A stretch of 64,000 nt of DNA. Source: Maylandia zebra (lineage: Eukaryota; Chordata; Actinopteri; Cichliformes; Cichlidae). The stretch is taken from assembly GCF_041146795.1 (NCBI RefSeq), contig NC_135176.1, forward strand, positions 23,251,786-23,315,785, given 5' to 3'. Below are positions 61,101 through 64,000 of the stretch, piece by piece; the first letter of the stretch is position 1; each line of letters opens with the position of its first letter. A program made the position numbers and the translations under genes. A model generated the notes under the pieces. It searched no databases, was not told the DNA's origin, and worked only from the letters and a program-made list of their open reading frames with translations.

Positions 61101-63416
61101 TGTGCTGGATACAGAGACCAAGGGTGACCTGAAACCTATTGATCAATCCATCCCCACAACCCTTGGATCAGATCCATCCTTACCTGTTCCCACAGAAGTA
61201 AAAAACTGTGGGTTAGATGCTTTAATTAATGCAGCATCTGGAAACCAGACCACTAAAGTGCTCCCTGCTCGGCCGTTGGGGATGCATTTGGAGAAGAAGC
61301 CTCCAGATAAGAACCTGATTGCTGGAGTATCAGTGATACCGGGAAACTCTGTGATAGGGCCCATGGCTTTGACTCTGCCAGAAGACGAAGAGCCAACAAC
61401 AAAAGTGACTTTTCTCATTGGAGACTCCTTGTCTCCTGAATCAGACACAGAGAGCCGCGGAAGGAAGGTGGAGGAGGACTACAAGAAACACATGCTGCAG
61501 CTGCAGCAGCCATCACAGCATCAACGAGGACAGCATTATCAGCAGCAACCGCAGCAGCTGCAGATGGGAGCCGAGCTAAAGACCAGCTGCACCAGAATGT
61601 CAGAGGACCAAACCAAACAGACCAAGGCAGTTTCCACCCTGCAGCGGGTACAGAGCAAGATCTCCCAGTGGGACCTGAACTGTAGGGATGATTTTGATGA
61701 TTATTTCAACCCTGGGGAAACTAGGACTATAGATAATGTTGCCAAACAACATGAAGCCAGTAGGAACAAGGACTCGGTGGACTTTTCAGCGGCTTCTCGG
61801 TATCATGAACTAGGGGATCTTGGCTTTCACAGCAAGGCCAGGGTGCAGGGTTTGGGCCTTTGTTTAGGTCCAGGTAGTGGAGAGATGCAGTCATGCAGGA
61901 AGGGAGAGAGGTTGTTGGATATGGAGAGGAGGTGCAGGTGTGAATCTACAGACTCTTCTGACATCTGCGTCTGCAGGGGCTGTCCTGCTGAGCAGGACAA
62001 AGATCTTGTGTTATCAGTCCCCGTTCCCCAGGATGCAAGGAGTAACAGCAAAGAGGACCAAAAGCACAAATCAGCGCCCATCAACGACTGGGAAATACCA
62101 CGCAATGAGAGCTCAGACAGTGCGCTGGGAGACAGTGAGAGTGAAGAGACTGAGGACTGGCAGGAGGAAGTTCTGGTGCCCTTTCCCGGGTGAGTAGAAC
62201 TTGCTCAAAAACGTGTTTTTGTTTTCAGCAATAGCTGATTAGTTGTTGAGAAATAAAAACTAAAACTATCCACAAAATGTGAGATAAAATAAACAAATTT
62301 CTCATGTCATGTTTCATCGACAGGTCAAAGCTGGTGGAGAACTACTCTAAGCCAAGCATTGCTAATTTTGGCCGGTCTCTCTTTGGAGGCTACTGCCCCA
62401 CCTATGTGCCAGACTTTGTACTGCATGGGATGCCCAGTGACGAGAAGCTACGGCAGAACCTCATGACTGAATTAACCCATGCAGTTCAGGTAAAGACTGG
62501 AAGGACTTACTCTTTAAGGAGCCACACGTTTTCCCTGCATAAACAAAAAGCTCAATGGTGGTGTCATACCCAAAAAGGAGGCTTTGCAGCATCAGGGAGT
62601 GGGCAGCCTGAGATCATGCCAGTAGTTAAACTTGAACTCTACTTTTCAGCTGGAAAATGATTCTAAGCACACAATTAAATCCAGCAGGAAGTCACTAAGA
62701 AATTAAGAAAAAAATGGAGTTGACTTATGCATGTTTGAGAAGTAATAAAATAGAAGACTGGGTCACGTTATGGATATTCGTGCTTTTTGTGCTTTCTATG
62801 TGTATTTCATTGGTTTAAATGGCCATCCTTATCCTCCTGTAGCATCCAGTATTGGATGAGCCCATAGCCGAGGCCGTCTGCATTATAGCAGACACAGACA
62901 AGTGGACAGTGCAGGTGGCGAGCAGTCAGAGACGAGCCACCGATGTCAGCAAGCTGGGGAAGGAGGTCCTGGTGTCCAACCTGGTGTCCAGCTTATTGCA
63001 GTCTACTAACCAGCTTTACAAACTCAACGTGTCCCCCAACTTTGTACGCTAAGTCTTCATCTTTCTGCTTTAGAGTCAAGATCATGTTGACCCCTAATAA
63101 TTTGTGTGTATACAGTAAATAGCACTTATATTATTGCTTATAAGTCATGCTCCATGTGTTGTTCCTCTCCTCTTCAGTGTATAATGCACCTTGAGGACCG
63201 TCTGCAGGAGATCTACTTTAAGAGCAAGATGCTTGCTGAGTATTTGAAGGGCCAGACCAGAGTCCACGTGAAAGAACTGGGCATGGTTTTAGGGTAAGCC
63301 CTTTACCTTTTTTCTTATTCCGACTTTGAAATGTTAAAGTTTGTCTGTGTAAAGGTTCATCTGCACCCATTTCAGACAGTTGTTTTCATCATTACAGCTA
63401 GTGACTTGGATACTCC

Positions 63417-63453
<37 letters not shown>

Positions 63454-63616
63454 GGTCTTGAATAAATTTCCCAGGTGAACAACAGTGTAAACCTTTAATC
63501 TAACTTTTATTTATTATTTTATTTGGTATCTTTGCAGAATCGAGTCCAGCGACCTCCCCTTGCTAGCTGCCGTGGCCAGCACTCACTCCCCCTATGTTGC
63601 CCAGATCTTACTATGA
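25022..63616 (+). CDS. fnip1: Folliculin-interacting protein 1 (FNIP1), complete, 18 exons
   Basis: FNIP1 pairs with folliculin at the lysosome as a GTPase-activating complex for RagC/D, and binds AMPK and Hsp90. Exons: 25022-25113, 40850-40979, 44418-44555, 44887-44987, 45292-45366, 45523-45614, 46594-46677, 48408-48479, 49574-49709, 51019-51220, 51594-51679, 57551-57697, 59491-59660, 60482-62189, 62324-62489, 62843-63043, 63178-63293, 63538-63616. They sum to 3795 nt, exactly 1264 codons plus TGA; human FNIP1 has 1166 residues. The N-terminal longin part holds [19 protein letters not shown] and [20 protein letters not shown]. The middle holds [18 protein letters not shown] and [10 protein letters not shown]. 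The C-terminal DENN part runs from [18 protein letters not shown] to [30 protein letters not shown] favours FNIP1 over FNIP2, as does the ACSL6-MEIKIN neighbourhood. Confidence 0.97.
25114..27068. other. FNIP1 intron 1, proximal part
   Basis: This begins as CpG-richer sequence to about 25420, then becomes ordinary intron sequence. No repeat is recognised before the hAT element. The block at about 26330-26760 is less repetitive and more balanced in composition than its surroundings. Confidence 0.4.
27077..27993. mobile_element. Non-autonomous hAT element 1
   Basis: A 917-bp element is flanked by the perfect 8-bp target duplication TTCTGAAG (27069-27076 and 27994-28001). Its ends are TAGAGCAGGGCGATATG and, reversed, TAGGGCTGGGCCATATC, the hAT type often seen in fish. 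Subterminal sequence is rich in ATATCG-like motifs. No transposase frame remains. Confidence 0.93.
28002..30472. other. FNIP1 intron 1 between hAT elements
   Basis: Mostly unremarkable AT-rich sequence; a probable LINE coding remnant lies at about 29840-30090. Minus-strand open frames at 28087-28509 show no domain. Confidence 0.4.
29840..30090 (+). pseudogene. Decayed LINE reverse-transcriptase C-terminal remnant
   Basis: Read on the + strand with a frameshift, the sequence gives a Lys/Arg-rich [13 protein letters not shown] stretch followed by [19 protein letters not shown]. This resembles the R-P-K-x-R-W...[18 protein letters not shown] end of fish non-LTR retrotransposon ORFs. No upstream reverse transcriptase motifs remain. 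The family is uncertain. Confidence 0.55.
30481..31481. mobile_element. Non-autonomous hAT element 2
   Basis: A 1001-bp element is flanked by the perfect 8-bp target duplication CTCAAATT (30473-30480 and 31482-31489). Its terminal repeats read TAGGGCTGCCACGATTA and, reversed, TAGGGCTGCCACAAACGATTA. Subterminal regions carry many GTCGAC and TAGTCGAC motifs. No transposase domain is recognised in the interior. Confidence 0.94.
31879..33100 (-). mobile_element. 5'-truncated CR1/L2-type LINE fragment with ATG-repeat tail
   Basis: The element lies on the minus strand in FNIP1 intron 1. Its 3' end reads AAAGTGCTATATAAATAAA and then runs into a GAT/ATG trinucleotide repeat (31879-31920 on the plus strand), a tail style common in fish L2/CR1 elements. 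Its ORF covers the second half of reverse transcriptase. It is antisense to FNIP1, and differs from the element at 337-3070 ([10 protein letters not shown] against FADDTTVVG). Confidence 0.88.
32058..33086 (-). CDS. LINE reverse transcriptase C-terminal fragment
   Basis: The frame is open for 342 codons without disruption. It contains the [17 protein letters not shown] motif, the catalytic [33 protein letters not shown] and the C-terminal [17 protein letters not shown] block. The fingers domain and any endonuclease are missing, so this is a dead-on-arrival copy. The first Met is only the first available in the frame. Confidence 0.9.
   Translation of the reverse strand: MWLKSYLLNRTFCVKLGSASSSVAPLLWGVPQGSILGPLLFSLYLLPLGAIFRKHKVPFHLYADDCQLYLPLSHSDSLPTGPLLDCLTDVKAWMANNFLNFNDRKTEAILFGPNRSSHTLDVDLAALTSQLKSSITNLGVKIDSALTFDDHVNGVVKSAFYHLRRLSKVKPFLSKRDLESVIHAFITSRLDYCNSLLTGVGQGTLSRLQLVQNAAARFLTGRRKFDHITPILASLHWLPIEFRIRFKVLLLAFKSINGLAPVYLSDLLKPHVPTRSLRSAEQLLLSVPKSRLKLRGDRAFSVATPMLWNNLPLHIRQAASVPVFKSLLKTYFYSLAFNSVCN
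33136..33237. repeat. Two TTAA-bounded palindromes
   Basis: TTAA at 33197-33200 and 33234-33237 bound a 41-bp palindrome with perfect 18-bp arms (TTAACTCATTCACTGCCA) and a 5-base loop. Just upstream, 33136-33191 is a related longer palindrome starting with TTAA and ending TCAA, with the same TCATTCACTGCC arm. TTAA-bounded short inverted repeats suggest piggyBac-type miniature elements. The family name is inferred. Confidence 0.8.
35353..35379. repeat. (GT)n microsatellite
   Basis: Uninterrupted GT dinucleotide run in FNIP1 intron 1. Confidence 0.95.
35963..35989. repeat. Short perfect hairpin
   Basis: ACCTTCCACGG and its exact reverse complement are separated by five bases (AACAG). Eleven GC-rich pairs would form a stable stem in DNA or in intron RNA. 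No neighbouring U-tract or known element explains it. Confidence 0.85.
40763..40795. repeat. (GT)n microsatellite before FNIP1 exon 2
   Basis: About 16 GT units end 55 bases before the exon 2 acceptor. GT/UG-rich repeats close to acceptors can influence splicing in some genes; there is no direct evidence here. Confidence 0.95.
40850..40979 (+). CDS. fnip1: FNIP1 exon 2, longin-domain start
   Basis: Completes codon 31 and runs to residue 74. It encodes [19 protein letters not shown], the most diagnostic N-terminal FNIP block. The acceptor CCATTTAG and donor GTAAGT are both good. Confidence 0.95.
40980..44417. other. FNIP1 intron 2
   Basis: Contains TTG repeats at 40996-41023 and a TA repeat at 42205-42245. 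CT-rich low-complexity tracts (42360-42650, 43620-43700) produce several meaningless open frames. No exon or mobile element is recognised. Confidence 0.45.
42205..42245. repeat. (TA)n microsatellite
   Basis: About 20 TA units in FNIP1 intron 2. Such tracts can extrude cruciforms and are prone to length change. Confidence 0.95.
44418..45614 (+). CDS. fnip1: FNIP1 exons 3-6
   Basis: Exons 44418-44555, 44887-44987, 45292-45366 and 45523-45614 encode residues 75-209. They include [12 protein letters not shown], a serine-rich loop, the highly conserved [35 protein letters not shown] stretch (split by an intron), and [18 protein letters not shown]. All splice sites are canonical. Confidence 0.94.
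45615..46593. other. FNIP1 intron 6
   Basis: AT-rich sequence ending in a strong T/C tract (46535-46570). Nothing further is recognised. Confidence 0.45.
46594..46677 (+). CDS. fnip1: FNIP1 exon 7, skippable 84-nt exon
   Basis: Encodes residues 210-237, including [21 protein letters not shown], a basic, serine-containing loop. Both borders are phase 1, so omission keeps the frame. From memory, a human FNIP1 isoform lacks the equivalent 28 residues. The donor GTTGGC is weak, which fits alternative use. Confidence 0.9.
46678..48407. other. FNIP1 intron 7
   Basis: Plain intron sequence with a long pyrimidine tract before the exon 8 acceptor (48340-48400). No element is recognised. Confidence 0.45.
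48408..49709 (+). CDS. fnip1: FNIP1 exons 8-9
   Basis: Exons 48408-48479 and 49574-49709 encode residues 238-307. Conserved blocks are RDSGIARS and [11 protein letters not shown] followed by [21 protein letters not shown]. The [10 protein letters not shown] region is a serine-rich linker in mammals. A possible extra exon lies between them at 48766-48819. Confidence 0.95.
48766..48819 (+). CDS. fnip1: Possible proline-rich cassette exon of FNIP1
   Basis: An acceptor (CCCCTGTCTCCCAG) and a donor (GTACGA) bound 54 nt that are open and phase 1 on both sides, as are exons 8 and 9. Inclusion would add 18 residues, about [18 protein letters not shown], between residues 261 and 262. I do not recall this segment from mammalian FNIP proteins. 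The total of 1264 residues excludes it. Confidence 0.35.
49710..51018. other. FNIP1 intron 9
   Basis: A-rich at its start (49739-49800). It contains a 25-base G run at 50848-50872 after a T-run. Nothing else is recognised. Confidence 0.45.
50848..50872 (+). repeat. 25-base G homopolymer
   Basis: An uninterrupted G run follows a T-rich stretch, 146 bases before the exon 10 acceptor. The sense-strand intron RNA could form a G-quadruplex. Homopolymer length is easily misread in sequencing. Confidence 0.92.
51019..51679 (+). CDS. fnip1: FNIP1 exons 10-11
   Basis: Exons 51019-51220 and 51594-51679 encode residues 307-403. The core is [14 protein letters not shown] and [20 protein letters not shown], then [19 protein letters not shown]. 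This is among the most conserved parts of FNIP proteins and belongs to the middle FNIP domain. The exon 11 donor GTTGGA is weak. Confidence 0.95.
52056..53440. mobile_element. hAT element 3 with BED-finger remnant
   Basis: A 1385-bp element is flanked by the perfect 8-bp target duplication ACTTCTAC (52048-52055 and 53441-53448). Its 15-bp terminal repeats (TAGAGCTGGGCGATA) are identical at both ends. The subterminal regions carry repeated TATCG motifs. Inside are a 28-base A run (52158-52185), a decayed BED zinc-finger coding remnant (about 52380-52530), and a block near 52640-52910 ending in ACGTGTGGACGTAGCC that looks like a nested repeat. Confidence 0.95.
52380..52530 (+). pseudogene. BED zinc-finger remnant of a ZBED/hAT transposase
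   Basis: The + strand reads ..HRSSVV, then a TGA where a Trp codon is expected, then [19 protein letters not shown]. This matches the S-x-V-W-x-Y-F-x-x-x-K-S-D...C-K-x-C start of a BED finger in ZBED-type hAT transposases. The second Cys is replaced and the catalytic RNase H domain is absent. Confidence 0.6.
53449..57550. other. FNIP1 intron 11, distal part
   Basis: About 4.1 kb without recognised exons or mobile elements. A T-run lies at 53899-53919. The minus-strand frame at 54742-55239 (165 codons) is the longest non-repeat open frame in the intron but shows no domain. Confidence 0.45.
57551..59660 (+). CDS. fnip1: FNIP1 exons 12-13
   Basis: Exons 57551-57697 and 59491-59660 encode residues 403-508, including [36 protein letters not shown] and [16 protein letters not shown]. 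The exon 12 donor is the unusual GTTGAG, supported by in-phase joining (Gln 452 is split CA|A) and by match to mammalian FNIP1. Confidence 0.94.
57698..59155. other. FNIP1 intron 12
   Basis: AT-rich sequence with a GA repeat at 59061-59092. No element is recognised apart from the SINE-like repeat that follows. Confidence 0.45.
59158..59446 (+). repeat. Abundant fish SINE-like repeat
   Basis: The sequence begins GGCAGCATGGTGGTTAGCGC and runs through TGTCTGCGTGGGTTCTCTC and CTAAATTGCCCGTAGATGTG to GAAGAAAATGGATGGAT. I recognise it as a very common dispersed repeat of fish genomes. An internal piece around the GGTTCGATTC box of other copies is missing. It ends 45 bases before the exon 13 acceptor. 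Confidence 0.85.
59661..60481. other. FNIP1 intron 13
   Basis: AT-rich intron; nothing recognised. Confidence 0.5.
60482..62189 (+). CDS. fnip1: FNIP1 exon 14, large variable-region exon
   Basis: This 1708-nt exon encodes residues 509-1077. It starts with conserved [19 protein letters not shown] and [18 protein letters not shown]. It continues into a long, mostly disordered linker: an acidic run (about residues 645-665), KVTFLIG at 816-822 followed by [14 protein letters not shown], a Gln/His-rich segment near 845-875, and a cysteine cluster (C993, C995, C1004, C1006, C1009). It ends with conserved [20 protein letters not shown]. The linker is about 100 residues longer than in human FNIP1, which accounts for the larger protein. 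The disordered loop carries phosphorylation sites in mammals. Confidence 0.95.
62324..63616 (+). CDS. fnip1: FNIP1 exons 15-18, C-terminal DENN region
   Basis: Exons 62324-62489, 62843-63043, 63178-63293 and 63538-63616 encode residues 1078-1264. Near-invariant blocks include [51 protein letters not shown] and [11 protein letters not shown], followed by TGA at 63614-63616. This part pairs with folliculin in the mammalian complex. The intron before exon 18 carries a 27-base A run (63423-63449). Confidence 0.96.
63423..63449. repeat. Poly-A run in last FNIP1 intron
   Basis: 27-base A homopolymer between exons 17 and 18, preceded by no recognisable SINE or LINE body. Confidence 0.9.
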
Positions 63617-64000
63617 AACAGTACTGGCACTGAGGTCTCCAACAGTTCGCTTCCTGGGGAGGTCGGTCAGAGCTGTGCGGTGCCACCCGGCCCCAGAAAC
63701 GGGCCGTCCACGCTCTGCTGCTGACTCTCTACATGGTTTCCTGACCCGCGTGTCTGTGTGGCACAGGTCTTTATGGACCACAGCCAGAGCTGACGCTTAA
63801 ACTCATTGCTGCTATTTCAGAGCAATGATGACGTTGAACCACAGGGTGGAGTTGGAGACCACAGACCCAGAGATGGAGCGAGGCACTGCGGATGAATGGA
63901 AACATCCCTGAGATGACCTTCTCCTGTCGTTGTTTGAATGTTTTTAAATAGGACTCTTTCATTTTAGGACACAAAAGCCAAAGACTTTAATTTTATTTTT
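63617..64000 (+). other. fnip1: FNIP1 3' UTR, start only
   Basis: GC-richer sequence follows the stop codon, and no AATAAA occurs before the window ends. The 3' UTR therefore probably continues beyond the window. Confidence 0.6.

Noticed and set aside
1..64000. CRISPR arrays, operons, rRNA or tRNA genes
   Set aside because: None seen. The window is eukaryotic intron-rich DNA, and tandem repeats present are microsatellites or transposon parts.

Overview
The window is vertebrate nuclear DNA, almost certainly from a teleost fish. Coding information is split into short GT-AG exons, introns are long and AT-rich, and dinucleotide microsatellites are frequent. The interspersed repeats (CR1/L2-type LINEs, Tc1-like elements, hAT elements with 8-bp target duplications) are of types abundant in fishes. 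All gene models here were assembled by eye from splice sites and reading phase; no database search was possible.

Three genes lie head to tail on the + strand. (1) Positions 3243-16293 hold the last 14 coding exons (446 residues) of a long-chain acyl-CoA synthetase that matches ACSL6 best; its 5' exons lie before the window. (2) Positions 20232-24005 hold an eight-exon gene encoding 370 residues, assigned to MEIKIN (meiosis-specific kinetochore factor) mainly from its position, length and C-terminal character. (3) Positions 25022-63616 hold a complete 18-exon FNIP1 (folliculin-interacting protein 1) encoding 1264 residues, with a 15.7-kb first intron. The order and shared orientation ACSL6 - MEIKIN - FNIP1 equal the human 5q31.1 arrangement, so this is a conserved vertebrate block. 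The three genes are not known to share a pathway: ACSL6 activates long-chain fatty acids, MEIKIN acts at meiosis I kinetochores, and FNIP1 with folliculin controls Rag GTPases/mTORC1 and AMPK signalling.

Mobile DNA fills much of the rest. A 5'-truncated LINE with an open 843-codon ORF lies antisense in an ACSL6 intron (337-3070), beside a perfect 65-bp inverted repeat (91-233). A repeat with long inverted arms lies at 3437-4183. Two decayed Tc1-like copies sit at 19015-19791 and, inside MEIKIN, at 22477-23388. Three hAT-type elements with perfect 8-bp target duplications lie in FNIP1 introns (27077-27993, 30481-31481, 52056-53440). A second LINE fragment is at 31879-33100, followed by paired TTAA-bounded palindromes at 33136-33237.

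Points most worth a second look are a possible in-frame 54-nt proline-rich cassette exon in FNIP1 (48766-48819), absence of the mammalian-type FNIP1 cysteine degron at its usual place with a cysteine cluster elsewhere, only a Phe-type fatty-acid gate exon in ACSL6, a perfect DR1 nuclear-receptor motif inside a diverged triplicate repeat, and a compact FNIP1 promoter with three CCAAT boxes and a CACGTG E-box about 430 bp after the MEIKIN poly(A) signal.
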